Positions 31,266 to 40,060 of a stretch of 41,030 nucleotides of DNA are shown here, piece by piece. Position 1 is the first letter of the stretch, and every line of letters begins with the position of its first letter. The notes under the pieces are model-generated. The model was not told the DNA's origin and did not search any database. It saw only the letters and a list, made by a program, of their open reading frames with translations. The DNA comes from Chloroflexota bacterium. Its GTDB lineage: Bacteria > Chloroflexota > Dehalococcoidia > FW602-bin16. The position numbers and the translations under genes are program-made. The stretch is from contig SCTZ01000007.1 in NCBI GenBank assembly GCA_004297765.1, positions 1-41,030 of the forward strand, read 5' to 3'.

Positions 31266-33307
31266 CCGGTCACTCCACTGTTCAGAGCTCCCTCGAGATC
31301 GGACAGCAGATCCGGGAGGGAGATGCCGTGAATCTGGCTGGCCATGGCGATCGTGACGGTCTTCGCCATGGTGCTGCGCATCCTCTCGTCCTGCAGGTGG
31401 GCGAAGCCATGCCTGACGAAGACCGGCAGCAACTCCGGATGTTGCTCCAGCAGCACACCCACGATGGTCTCGCCGGAGATAGTCCCCGTCTTTCGACCCG
31501 TTCCGTTCACGTTACTGTTGGCCCGCACGATGCCGAAGACGTGGTTGAGATCCGTCAGCAACGCAGATAGGTCCAAGCCCTCTTTCCTCGCCAGCTCCGC
31601 GAGGGTCAGTCCTTCGTCCAGCTTTCCTCTCTCCAGGGGATCTTTCAGACGTGCCATTCCGTGCTCCACCAGCACGCCCAGGGACTGCGGAAACTCGTGC
31701 AGCATCTCGCCGACTGGCATGTCGTCGCGTATAGCTTGCTCTTGCTTGGGCGTCTCCACCGCTACCTCCTTCTGTGGTTGTGACACATCCATGGTGCGCC
31801 AGATGTTGTAGACGAAGAGCGCCAGTCCAGCCAGCGCGACCAGACCGGAGGCTCCTAACATCGCATTGGCGGTCCCACCGAACGGACCAGGAACGAGCTG
31901 GATCAAGACGCGCCCTATCGCGCCCACGTTGACCAGCACCAGGGCCGCGTACAGCAGCCGAGGACTGTGCAAACGCACACCCACGAACACGGCCACCATG
32001 CGGGACGCCATTCCCATGGTCATCAGCGAGATAAAGCCGATCGTGAGAGCGTGCCGATAGCTGGCCGTCAGGAAGTCCAGAGCGCTCCCCGCGCCGACAA
32101 GCTGTGCGGCAGCCACCACCGCGGGAATCGCCGTGGCGTACAGGAACCAGAGGTACGCCACCTTGATGAAAGGCTCATAGGAGCGATCCAAGGAGGCATC
32201 GCCAAAAGTGACCGCCGGCTTGCGAAAAAGGTTCAGGTTGTACACAAAGCCCCAGGCCGCCACGAGCTCCAGGATGGGGCCCGCGGCCAGCAACTGACTG
32301 GACGCCGAGAATCCGAGAGCCGCGCTCGCCAGGTCCAAACCAACCGTGAGCGCCACGCCGGCGTTCATGACCCAGAAGATCACCCCAAAAGCCTTCTGGT
32401 TGCCAGCGCGCAGTCCCAGGAAGGCCGGAACCGTCCGCAGCGTGATCCCCAAAATGAACATCGTGATGAATCCGGCCATGCTAGCGTGTAGGAAGGCGGC
32501 ATTCCAACTGGCCGACAGGACGGCTAACCCCAAGGAGGCAGCCTCGACAGACCCAGCCAGGCCCAGAAGCGTGCTCAGCCAGAACCACACGGCACCGGCC
32601 AGCAGGTAACTCTCGAAGAAGGCCCGCGGCTGGGGACTGCGGGCGATCGTCCGCAGCAGCACGTACACGAAGACCGACGCTCCCCCCAGGAGGCATACGG
32701 CACCGACAACCAGCACCACGCCGCCCGGCACTCCCGCGAGGAACGGCTGCCCAACCGCGCGCAGGACGAGTCCGACCAGCATCAGCCAGTAGGACGCCAG
32801 AGCCAGCTTGCGGCTGTACAACTCCGTCGCCTTCAGGCGCGGAAGAACGTGGTAGGCCACGCCCATGATAAACAGCCCGATCCAGCCGAATAGTTGCGCG
32901 TAGCCATGCGCCTGAAATAGTCCCACCCAGTTGACGGAGAGGCCGGGACCCCAGGCCAGCAGGGACAGCGACACAGCCCCCAGGGTCCAGCCCGCCGTGA
33001 GCGCGACGATCAGAGCCGTCTTGATGAAGATGCGATAGATGTCCGCCGGGGGCGGCGCAGCCTGTGCCACAGGGCGCGCGGGCGTGGGCTGAGTCTTATC
33101 TTGCAGGGCCGCGTTCATATCGCGCAGCAGCTCGTCCGCATCGACCCGATGGAGATGGGCAAAGAAGGCGATGGGCTCCGGAGAGCCGCTCGGCCCGCCG
33201 CACTCGCCCAGGCCATGCTTCTCCAGGACAACCCGCACCTGCGGATAGCGCGCGATGGTCTCTCTGACCGTCATCTCGCCTCTGATCGTCTCGTCCCGGC
33301 TACCCAT
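31262..33307 (-). CDS. NnrS-family heme/copper membrane protein fused to DUF542/DUF1858-type domains
   Basis: The 681-residue protein starts at ATG 33307 (AAGGGG 7 nt upstream); a GTG at 33325 is less likely. Residues about 5-70 form a small helical domain (MTVRETIARYPQVRVVLEKH with GLGECGG), like ScdA-N/DUF542. About 100-520 hold 12 membrane helices with NnrS motifs (FQAHGYAQLFGWIGLFIMGV, YHVLPR, FLHASMAGFITMFILGITLR, SYRHALTIGFISLMTMGMASRM). Two DUF1858-like domains follow (PVGEMLHEFPQSLGVLVEHG; TIVGVLLEQHPELLPVFVRH). NnrS proteins protect against NO stress. The three added domains are an unusual fusion. The stop codon comes from an adjacent repeat end. Confidence 0.88.
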   Translation of the reverse strand: MGSRDETIRGEMTVRETIARYPQVRVVLEKHGLGECGGPSGSPEPIAFFAHLHRVDADELLRDMNAALQDKTQPTPARPVAQAAPPPADIYRIFIKTALIVALTAGWTLGAVSLSLLAWGPGLSVNWVGLFQAHGYAQLFGWIGLFIMGVAYHVLPRLKATELYSRKLALASYWLMLVGLVLRAVGQPFLAGVPGGVVLVVGAVCLLGGASVFVYVLLRTIARSPQPRAFFESYLLAGAVWFWLSTLLGLAGSVEAASLGLAVLSASWNAAFLHASMAGFITMFILGITLRTVPAFLGLRAGNQKAFGVIFWVMNAGVALTVGLDLASAALGFSASSQLLAAGPILELVAAWGFVYNLNLFRKPAVTFGDASLDRSYEPFIKVAYLWFLYATAIPAVVAAAQLVGAGSALDFLTASYRHALTIGFISLMTMGMASRMVAVFVGVRLHSPRLLYAALVLVNVGAIGRVLIQLVPGPFGGTANAMLGASGLVALAGLALFVYNIWRTMDVSQPQKEVAVETPKQEQAIRDDMPVGEMLHEFPQSLGVLVEHGMARLKDPLERGKLDEGLTLAELARKEGLDLSALLTDLNHVFGIVRANSNVNGTGRKTGTISGETIVGVLLEQHPELLPVFVRHGFAHLQDERMRSTMAKTVTIAMASQIHGISLPDLLSDLEGALNSGVTG

Positions 33308-33343
33308 CTCAGACCCCTTCGCCACAGCGTCCCAAAAGCCGCT

Positions 33344-33535
33344 CTACAGCGCGTTCAGCTCGGCCAGCACCTGCTCCAGGTTGGCCCCCGAAACCTTGAC
33401 GCCATCCTTGAGCTGCCGGAACCCTCCGCAGCAGGTATCGACCCCGTAGCGGGTGAAGACCGTCTGCGCCTTCGGATGTTTCTGAATAACCTCGTCGATC
33501 GTCATCTCCGGCGTAATCGTGCTTCCCGTCGTCAT
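33344..33535 (-). CDS. DUF542 (ScdA/RIC N-terminal) domain protein
   Basis: The 63-residue protein starts at ATG 33535, 6 nt after GGAGG. It has TITPEMTIDEVIQKHPKAQT and the signature RYGVDTCCGGFRQL, the Cys-Cys-Gly-Gly motif of the N-terminal domain of RIC (ScdA/YtfE), which repairs NO-damaged Fe-S centres. The hemerythrin part of RIC is absent here but a free HHE protein is encoded at 25150. It lies 36 bp upstream of the NnrS fusion on the same strand, so they form an operon. Confidence 0.9.
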   Translation of the reverse strand: MTTGSTITPEMTIDEVIQKHPKAQTVFTRYGVDTCCGGFRQLKDGVKVSGANLEQVLAELNAL

Positions 33536-33590
33536 CTCATGCCTCCTACGACGTGGCGTATCGGCGCCACCACATTCATATGCTAGTGTC

Positions 33591-33633
33591 AGTATAGGCA
33601 AGCGAAAAGAACGCGTATGTGACTAAGGTCGCA
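33591..33633 (-). promoter_or_regulatory. DUF542-nnrS promoter with CRP/FNR-type site
   Basis: The -10 TATACT (33596-33591) is in CCTATACTGACACTAG, nearly identical to the hemerythrin promoter. TGTGA-N6-TCGCA lies at 33618-33633, one mismatch from the CRP consensus, at almost the same distance from the -10 (34.5 versus 35.5 bp). The site also adjoins the divergent promoter at 33640. Confidence 0.62.
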
Positions 33634-33639
33634 CTTATC

Positions 33640-33668
33640 TTGACACACCCCACCCCACCGCGTAATAT
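33640..33668 (+). promoter_or_regulatory. Promoter of the polysaccharide gene cluster
   Basis: TTGACA (33640-33645) and TAATAT (33663-33668) have an exact 17-bp spacer. The start would be near 33675, giving a leader of about 68 nt to the first glycosyltransferase. Confidence 0.8.
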
Positions 33669-33742
33669 CGGACTAGCCAGGAACGCCAACCCGCCGTGGC
33701 TGTGCACGCGGGGCTGGGAGCGCGGAGAGGCGCTGAACATAG

Positions 33743-34897
33743 ATGCGCATCGGGATCGACGGCCGCTACATTCAGGATCATTTCCCCGGGATCGGGCGCT
33801 ATACTTATAACCTCGTGCGCGAGCTGCCTTTGGCCGATCCGGTCCACGAATACCTGCTTTACGTCGACCCCGAGCAGACTAACTCTCGCTTTGACCTCAG
33901 CTCTTTGAGGGCATCCAACCTGACCATCGTGCCTGTCAGGATCCCGGTCTTCTCGCCCCGTACGCAGTCCATGCTGCCTCTGCAGCTCGCAAAGGATAAG
34001 CTGGACCTTTTTCATTCGCCCTACTACGTGATGCCCTACCTCCTGCCATGCCCGGCCGTGGTGACTATCCACGACCTCAACTCGGCACGCTACCCGGAGA
34101 CCATCCCCTCGCGCATGTCGCGACGCATCTTCAAGGTCACAACCTGGCTGGCCCTGAAGACATCCAAAGCTGTCCTGACCGTCTCTTTCTTCGCCAAGCG
34201 CGATCTGATGGACTACTACCGGGTGCCGCCCGAGAAGATCACCGTCACCTATGAAGCCGCGGATGCACGTTACCGGTCGGGCCTCGCGGCGGATGCCCGG
34301 GCTGCGGCGATCGTTCGGAGACTCGGACTGCCCGCGCGCTATGCTCTTTACGTGGGCATCAACAAGCCGCTGAAGAACCTGGTTCGCCTGATAGAAGCCT
34401 GGTCCTTGCTGGTGGAGCGCCATCGTTGGAACGAATCCGACACGGGCGTGCCGCTGGTTCTGGCCGGTCATGAGGACAACAGATTCCCGGAGGTCCGCGA
34501 GCGCGTGGCCCAGCTCGGACTCGAAAAGCACGTCCAGTTCCTCGGCGCGGTCGACGAGGAGGATCAGCCCTATCTCTACGCACGGGCCGAGGTCTTCGTC
34601 TTTCCCTCGTTGCTGGAGGGTTTCGGTCTGCCCGTCGTGGAAGCCATGGCCTGCGGCGTGCCGGTCGTCTGCAGCAATAGCTCCAGCCTCCCTGAGGTGG
34701 TGGGCGATGCCGCGGTTACCTTTGATCCGCTCAGCGCAAAGGACATGGCCGACGCGGTGAGCCTGACTCTAAAGGACGGAGAGCTCCGCCTGGTGCTCGC
34801 GCAGCGTGGGCTGGCCCGCACCCAATCATTCTCCTGGCAACGCATGGCCGCGGAGACGTCGCGGGTCTACCACTGCGCTGCCAAACGGCGGTCATGA
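33743..34897 (+). CDS. GT4-family glycosyltransferase
   Basis: The 384-residue GT-B enzyme has the N-terminal acceptor domain with FPGIGRYTYNLVREL and the family segment HSPYYVMPYLLPCPAVVTIH. The C-terminal nucleotide-sugar domain has YALYVGINKPLKNLVRLIEA, FLGAVDEEDQPYLYARAEVF and the E-x7-E motif SLLEGFGLPVVEA (around 292-300). It transfers a hexose to a lipid-linked or growing polysaccharide; the donor cannot be read from sequence. GGAGAGG lies 12 nt before the ATG. It overlaps the next gene by 4 nt. Confidence 0.92.
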   Translation: MRIGIDGRYIQDHFPGIGRYTYNLVRELPLADPVHEYLLYVDPEQTNSRFDLSSLRASNLTIVPVRIPVFSPRTQSMLPLQLAKDKLDLFHSPYYVMPYLLPCPAVVTIHDLNSARYPETIPSRMSRRIFKVTTWLALKTSKAVLTVSFFAKRDLMDYYRVPPEKITVTYEAADARYRSGLAADARAAAIVRRLGLPARYALYVGINKPLKNLVRLIEAWSLLVERHRWNESDTGVPLVLAGHEDNRFPEVRERVAQLGLEKHVQFLGAVDEEDQPYLYARAEVFVFPSLLEGFGLPVVEAMACGVPVVCSNSSSLPEVVGDAAVTFDPLSAKDMADAVSLTLKDGELRLVLAQRGLARTQSFSWQRMAAETSRVYHCAAKRRS

Positions 34898-36021
34898 TGC
34901 GCGTTCTACACGTGTACAAGAACTATTTCCCTACCGTTGGCGGTATCGAGAACCACGTCCGCCTGCTCTGCCACGAACTCCAGAAGCTGGATGTGGAGCC
35001 GGCGGTGTTGGTGGCGAACACATCCCGCCGCACCCAGGTCGATCAGGTAGGCGGGGTCCGCGTCACCCGCGCCGGGCGCATTGGCTTCGCCGCCTCGACG
35101 CCGCTCAGCCTCAGCCTCTTTCGCCAGATGCAGATCCAGCGTCCCGATCTGGTACACTTGCACTTCCCCTACCCCATCGGGGAGCTGGCTTACCTGCTCT
35201 GTGGCCATCACGCCAGGCTGGTCATCACCTACCACGCTGACATCGTCAAGCAGAAAAAGCTGCTGCTAGTCTACGGCCCGTTCATGCGGGCTATTCTGCG
35301 CCGAGCCGATCGCATCCTGATCTCGAACCCGCGTCTCCTGGAGACATCTCCGCATCTAACGCCTGTGGCGGATAAGTGCGTCACGATACCATTCGGGTTG
35401 GATCTGTCCCAGTTCGAGATCACCGCGCAGGTCCGCGCCCGAGCAGCCGAGATACGCCAGCAGGCTGGCAAGCCCATCGTGCTCTTCGTGGGACTCCTGC
35501 GCTACTACAAGGGGCTCGACTACCTGCTGCGGGCCATGCCCACCGTCGACGCCCACCTGCGTCTGGTGGGACAGGGACCAATGGAGGGCGAGCTGCGCCA
35601 GCTCACCACCGAGCTGGGGCTGGGGGATCGGGTGCGCTTCTGCGGACAGGTGGATGACCAGGAGCTTCTGGCCAGCTACCACGCCGCCGAGATCTTCGTT
35701 TTGCCGTCCAGCCACCGCAGCGAGGCGTTCGGACTGGTCCAGTTGGAGGCCATGGCCTGCGGTCTGCCCGTCATCTGCACGGAGCTAGGCACCGGCACCA
35801 CCTACGTCAACAGGCATGGCGAGACGGGGCTGGTCGTCCCACCCAGGGATCCCGCCGCGCTGGCCGAGACCCTCAACGTTCTGCTGCGCGACGCGGAGCT
35901 GCGCCAGCGGCTCGGACAGGGCGGATTGGCGAGGGTTCGCCGCGACTTCAACGCGCGTCGGATGGCGGATGAGGTGCTCTCCATATACCAGGAGATGTCG
36001 AGAGACCGTCGTGCACCCTAG
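34894..36021 (+). CDS. GT4-family glycosyltransferase
   Basis: The 375-residue protein starts MMRVLHVYKNYFPTVGGIEN, the glycine-rich N-terminal loop typical of GT4 enzymes. It contains VHLHFPYPIGELAYLL, VITYHADIVKQKKLLLVYGP, IVLFVGLLRYYKGLDYLLRA and the E-x7-E motif SEAFGLVQLEAMACG (around 276-284). It is translationally coupled to the previous gene (ATGA) and probably adds the neighbouring sugar. Confidence 0.92.
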   Translation: MMRVLHVYKNYFPTVGGIENHVRLLCHELQKLDVEPAVLVANTSRRTQVDQVGGVRVTRAGRIGFAASTPLSLSLFRQMQIQRPDLVHLHFPYPIGELAYLLCGHHARLVITYHADIVKQKKLLLVYGPFMRAILRRADRILISNPRLLETSPHLTPVADKCVTIPFGLDLSQFEITAQVRARAAEIRQQAGKPIVLFVGLLRYYKGLDYLLRAMPTVDAHLRLVGQGPMEGELRQLTTELGLGDRVRFCGQVDDQELLASYHAAEIFVLPSSHRSEAFGLVQLEAMACGLPVICTELGTGTTYVNRHGETGLVVPPRDPAALAETLNVLLRDAELRQRLGQGGLARVRRDFNARRMADEVLSIYQEMSRDRRAP

Positions 36022-36111
36022 GTAAAACACCCGAGTTACTTTTGCCACTCCTTATGATAAAATCTGGCCGTAAGTTATCGTCAAGGCGATCGGAAACAGG
36101 AGTGCACGAAC

Positions 36112-37083
36112 TTGAAGATCCTGGTGACAGGCGGTGCGGGTTATATCGGCTCACACCTGGTCGATAGATTGCTGGCCGAAGGCCACCATGTGGTGGTGGT
36201 TGACGACCTATCGACCGGTAGCCGTGCCAACATCCAACACAACCTCTCTCACGACCATTTCACATTTCACTACGACACGGTCCTCGACAAGGCCCTTGTA
36301 GCGGAGCTGATGCGCGGCTGTGATGCCGTCTTTCACCTGGCGGCCGCCGTCGGGGTGCGGAACATCGTCGCCGACCCGCTGTCCGGCATCATGAACAACG
36401 TGCGCGGAACCGAGCATATCCTCGAGGCAGCGGTCCAGAGCGGCTGCCCGGTCCTGTTCGCCTCCACATCCGAAATCTACGGCAAGAGCGATCAACTGCC
36501 GTTTCGCGAGGACGGCGATCGCGTCCTGGGCGCCACTTCCGTCGCCCGCTGGTCCTACAGTACCGCCAAGGCCCTGGATGAGCACTTGTTGTACGCCTAC
36601 GCTAGCCGCGGCGTGCCCGGCGCGATCGTCCGCTACTTCAACAGCTACGGGCCGCGGATGCATCCGGCCGGCTACGGCAGCGTAGTCGCGCGCTTCATCG
36701 GACAAGCCCTCGCGGGCGCCCCTCTGACCGTGCACGGCGATGGGCAACAGACGCGCTGCTTTACCTTCGTCGACGACACGGTGGCCGGCACGCTCGCGGC
36801 CGCTCGCCAGGCCACCACGACCATAGAAGCGTTCAACATCGGATCGAGCCGCGAGATCACGGTCCTTGAGCTGGCCGAGCTCGTGCTCCGCCTATCCGGC
36901 TCATCGTCGCGCATCGAGCACGTGCCGTATCAGGCCGACTACGGAGCAGGGTTCGAGGACACCCGACGCCGCGTGCCGGACGTCGAGAAATCGCGTCGTC
37001 TGCTCGGGTTCCAGGCCGCAACCCCACTGGAGGAAGGCTTGGCCCGCACCATCCAGTGGTTCCGAGAGCGGGCGAGTAGCTAG
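36112..37083 (+). CDS. NAD-dependent sugar-nucleotide epimerase/dehydratase
   Basis: The 323-residue extended SDR starts with TTG at 36112 and has AGGAG upstream. The NAD-binding loop is TGGAGYIGSH (6-15) with DDLSTG following. Catalytic Ser118-Thr119-Ser120 (FASTSEIYG) and Tyr149-x3-Lys153 (WSYSTAK) are present, as is RYFNSYGPRMHP. It is closest in character to UDP-glucose 4-epimerase or UDP-glucuronate decarboxylase-like proteins; the substrate is not assigned. Its TAG stop lies inside the CTAG end of the repeat that follows. Confidence 0.9.
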   Translation: MKILVTGGAGYIGSHLVDRLLAEGHHVVVVDDLSTGSRANIQHNLSHDHFTFHYDTVLDKALVAELMRGCDAVFHLAAAVGVRNIVADPLSGIMNNVRGTEHILEAAVQSGCPVLFASTSEIYGKSDQLPFREDGDRVLGATSVARWSYSTAKALDEHLLYAYASRGVPGAIVRYFNSYGPRMHPAGYGSVVARFIGQALAGAPLTVHGDGQQTRCFTFVDDTVAGTLAAARQATTTIEAFNIGSSREITVLELAELVLRLSGSSSRIEHVPYQADYGAGFEDTRRRVPDVEKSRRLLGFQAATPLEEGLARTIQWFRERASS

Positions 37084-37186
37084 TGCGTCGTCAGACCGGG
37101 GGTTCGGGGGTGTCCCCCGAGAAAACTCCGTTTTTACACTGCGCGGGGCGAGGGGATTCGCGAACAGGTCCCTGATCTTGCACTAG
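37080..37186. mobile_element. 107-bp CTAG-bounded element (family B)
   Basis: It begins CTAGTGCGTCGTCAGACCGG and ends CCCTGATCTTGCACTAG, so both ends read CTAGTGC inward. A hairpin GGGGGTTCGGGGGTGTCCCCC lies inside. It matches the element at 29853. The left CTAG contains the epimerase stop codon. There is no transposase. Confidence 0.8.
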
Positions 37187-37210
37187 TAACAGATTCAGTA
37201 AGGGAACAGC

Positions 37211-39940
37211 ATGCAGTCCAGGTTAGGTAGTTTCTGCGAGAAGATTCTGGAGGCCGGATGGCTGGCCGCCGTCGTCGTCGTACCGCTTTTCTTCGACGTC
37301 TTCAGCTCGCGCGTCTTCGAGCCGGACAAGCTCAGCCTGTTGCGTGCCATCGTGCTGCTTATGGCAGCGGCCTGGTTGATCCGTTTCCTGGAGAGCACGT
37401 CCTCCGGGGCGGGCGACCTTCGCTCACGTCTGCGCGCTCTGGTTTTGGAGAGCCCCATCAACCTGGGCGCCGCACTGATGCTGGGCGCGTACGTCCTGGC
37501 GACCATCCTCTCCATCGCCCCGGTCTTTAGCTTCTGGGGTTCCTACCAGCGCCTGCAGGGACTGCTCAGCGTCCTGGCCTACATCGGTATCTTCTTCTTC
37601 GCGTCCCAGTTCCTGGTTCGACGCGAGCAGGTTGAGAGGCTGATCACTACCATTCTCCTGACGAGCCTGCCCATAGCTCTGTACGGCATCCTGCAGAGTC
37701 TCGGAAGAGATCCACTGCCCTGGTCCGGCGACGTGGTCTTTCGCGTGACGGGCACCATGGGCAACGCCATTTTCCTGGCAGCCTATCTAATCATGGTCGT
37801 GCCGCTAACGCTGGGACGCCTGGTCTCGTCGGTTGGCGCGACGAAAAGCACCACCCCGGCGAACGCTCTGTCCTTTCTACGGCCCGGATTCTACGGGCTG
37901 CTACTGCTACTACAGCTCACGACCACTGTGCTCACCCAGAGCCGCGGACCGTGGCTCGGTCTGATCGCGGGCCTAGCCGTGTTCGTTCTCCTGGCTCTTC
38001 TCCGCGAGCGCCGTGTTCAGCAATTCTGGATCAGTGTCGCGGTGTTGCTGGCAGGGCTGGCCTTTATCGCAGTTTTGAACGTTCCCAGCTCGCCGCTCGC
38101 CGGACTCAAGACGACCTCGCCGTACCTGGAGCGTCTGGGCAGCATCGCCGAGACCGATTCGGCCACCGGCAAAGTCCGCTTGCTCATCTGGACCGGCGAT
38201 GGGGTCGGCAGTGGAGCACTCGGTCTCATCACGGCTGATCCTTTCCGCACCATCTTCGGCTACGGGCCGGAGACCATGCAGATCGCCTATGGCAAATACT
38301 ACCCGCCCGAGCTAGCCCACGTGGAGGCGCGCAACGCGTCGCCAGACCGCTCGCACAACGACTACCTGGACTCTGTCGTGACAACCGGGCTGATCGGGCT
38401 ATTGGCGCAGTTGTTCGTGCTGGGCGCCTTCGCCGTGATCGCCGTGCGCAGCGTCTGGCGCGCCGAGGACTTCGGACAGCGTTTGCTGCTGCTCTCGCTC
38501 CTGGCGGCCGTCGTGGCGCACTCGGTCGAGGTCCTCGTCGGCATTGCCATCGCCGCCACGCGCACCTACTTCTGGCTGGATCTTGCCATCGTGGCCGCGA
38601 TCGCCGTAGGACGCTTGCAGTGGAGCCCGCTGAAGGCTCCCAGGGCTACGCCAGCATCGCCTGTCGCCGCGTCGGCTCAGCCCAGAACTCGGAGAATACG
38701 GGCCGCGGAGCGAGGTCGGGCCGTCGAGCGCCCCCAGCGGCAGCGCAGGTCGTCTTCCGACACTACCGGATGGACGGGCGCCCTCCCGATAGCTGTCTAT
38801 CTTGCAGTAACGATCGTACTGGCACTGTGGATCGTGCCATTCGGCGGGGGTCGCGGCTTGCAGCCGGTAGTACTGGTAGTCGGTACGTTCGTCTGGATCG
38901 CGCTCGGCATCTTTGTGGGCGCCTGGCAACTGAACGCCTCGGCTGTCAACAGGGCTAGCATCAGGCGCCCCAATTACCTGATACTGTACGGCTTGATAAT
39001 GCTGATCGCGAGCTTCTCGATCGTGTTCTACCTGCTGTCCCCCATCACAGCCGACGTCTACTTCAAAAAGGCACAGGCTCTCGACGAGGGTGGCCGCAAG
39101 CAGCAGTCCTTGCCAGAATACCTCGGCGCCATCAACTGGACGTCGTACATGGACTACTACTACGTCTTCCTCGGCCGCCTCATGCTGGAGACGGCCGGAG
39201 CCGCACCCGACAAGCCCGAAACGCGGCAAGCCGCGTCCATCGGCGATCTGGCCGCGCTACGGTTCGATCAGTTGGGGCGCGAGGATCTCGCACAAGCGTC
39301 CCTAGTAGTGCTCACCACCGCGCGGGATCTCTCTCCGCGCAACGCCGACAACACGGTCAATCTTGGGCGTCTGTATAAGACCTGGGCCGAGATGACAGCC
39401 GATCCCGCCAAGAAGAAGGAGCGCATGGATCTGGCCAACTCCTACTTCGAACAGGCCACTCAGCTCAGCCCTAACATCGCCTATCTCTACGTTGAGTGGG
39501 CAGGGCTCGACAGAATGCAAGGGCTCAACGACCAGGCCGCACAGAAGCTCCAGCAAGCCATTCAGCTCGATGATAAGTACGCCGACGCCTGGGTCCAAAT
39601 GGCGGAACTGGCCAGAACCGCCAAGAATCTCCCCCAGGCAACGGAGTACTACAGCAAGGCTATTGGCCTCAATCCCTCGTCGGTGCCGGCCCACGCCGGG
39701 CTTGGCATGGTCTACTACCAGCAGGGGCAGCTGAACCAGGCGGTAGACGCCATGCTGCAGGCCGCCCGATATGCACCAACGGACGCGACAATACACAGAA
39801 ACCTCGCGCTGTTCTATCGCGATCTAAGAATAAACGACAAGGCCATCGCGGAGACTCAGTTGGCGCTGCGCTATGCACCAGCCAGCCAACAAGCTGAGCT
39901 GAAGAGTCTTCTCGACGATTTGCAGAAGAACAAGGGCTAG
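37211..39940 (+). CDS. O-antigen ligase/polymerase-like membrane protein with TPR domain
   Basis: This 909-residue protein starts with AAGGGA before ATG 37211. Residues about 15-475 hold 11-12 membrane helices with a large external loop containing GYGPETMQIAYGKYYPPE and DRSHNDYLD, characteristic of the Wzy_C/O-antigen ligase superfamily. A basic linker (about 485-515) is followed by three more helices (about 520-625). The C-terminal 690-905 region is TPR repeats (NLGRLYKTWAE, YADAWVQMAELART, AHAGLGMVYYQQGQLNQAVD, TIHRNLALFYRDL). It probably polymerises or ligates the glycan at the outer membrane face; the TPRs may scaffold partners. Confidence 0.88.
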   Translation: MQSRLGSFCEKILEAGWLAAVVVVPLFFDVFSSRVFEPDKLSLLRAIVLLMAAAWLIRFLESTSSGAGDLRSRLRALVLESPINLGAALMLGAYVLATILSIAPVFSFWGSYQRLQGLLSVLAYIGIFFFASQFLVRREQVERLITTILLTSLPIALYGILQSLGRDPLPWSGDVVFRVTGTMGNAIFLAAYLIMVVPLTLGRLVSSVGATKSTTPANALSFLRPGFYGLLLLLQLTTTVLTQSRGPWLGLIAGLAVFVLLALLRERRVQQFWISVAVLLAGLAFIAVLNVPSSPLAGLKTTSPYLERLGSIAETDSATGKVRLLIWTGDGVGSGALGLITADPFRTIFGYGPETMQIAYGKYYPPELAHVEARNASPDRSHNDYLDSVVTTGLIGLLAQLFVLGAFAVIAVRSVWRAEDFGQRLLLLSLLAAVVAHSVEVLVGIAIAATRTYFWLDLAIVAAIAVGRLQWSPLKAPRATPASPVAASAQPRTRRIRAAERGRAVERPQRQRRSSSDTTGWTGALPIAVYLAVTIVLALWIVPFGGGRGLQPVVLVVGTFVWIALGIFVGAWQLNASAVNRASIRRPNYLILYGLIMLIASFSIVFYLLSPITADVYFKKAQALDEGGRKQQSLPEYLGAINWTSYMDYYYVFLGRLMLETAGAAPDKPETRQAASIGDLAALRFDQLGREDLAQASLVVLTTARDLSPRNADNTVNLGRLYKTWAEMTADPAKKKERMDLANSYFEQATQLSPNIAYLYVEWAGLDRMQGLNDQAAQKLQQAIQLDDKYADAWVQMAELARTAKNLPQATEYYSKAIGLNPSSVPAHAGLGMVYYQQGQLNQAVDAMLQAARYAPTDATIHRNLALFYRDLRINDKAIAETQLALRYAPASQQAELKSLLDDLQKNKG

Positions 39941-40060
39941 TTTATGGTCGCGTGATCTATTCCGATTGGAGCCAGCCTCGCACCGCGGGAAGTAGGGGAT
40001 CTCCTGTAGGGTCGCCTCAAGCCGGACTGGCGGGGCACGAGTGCACGAACGGGGGGTCCC

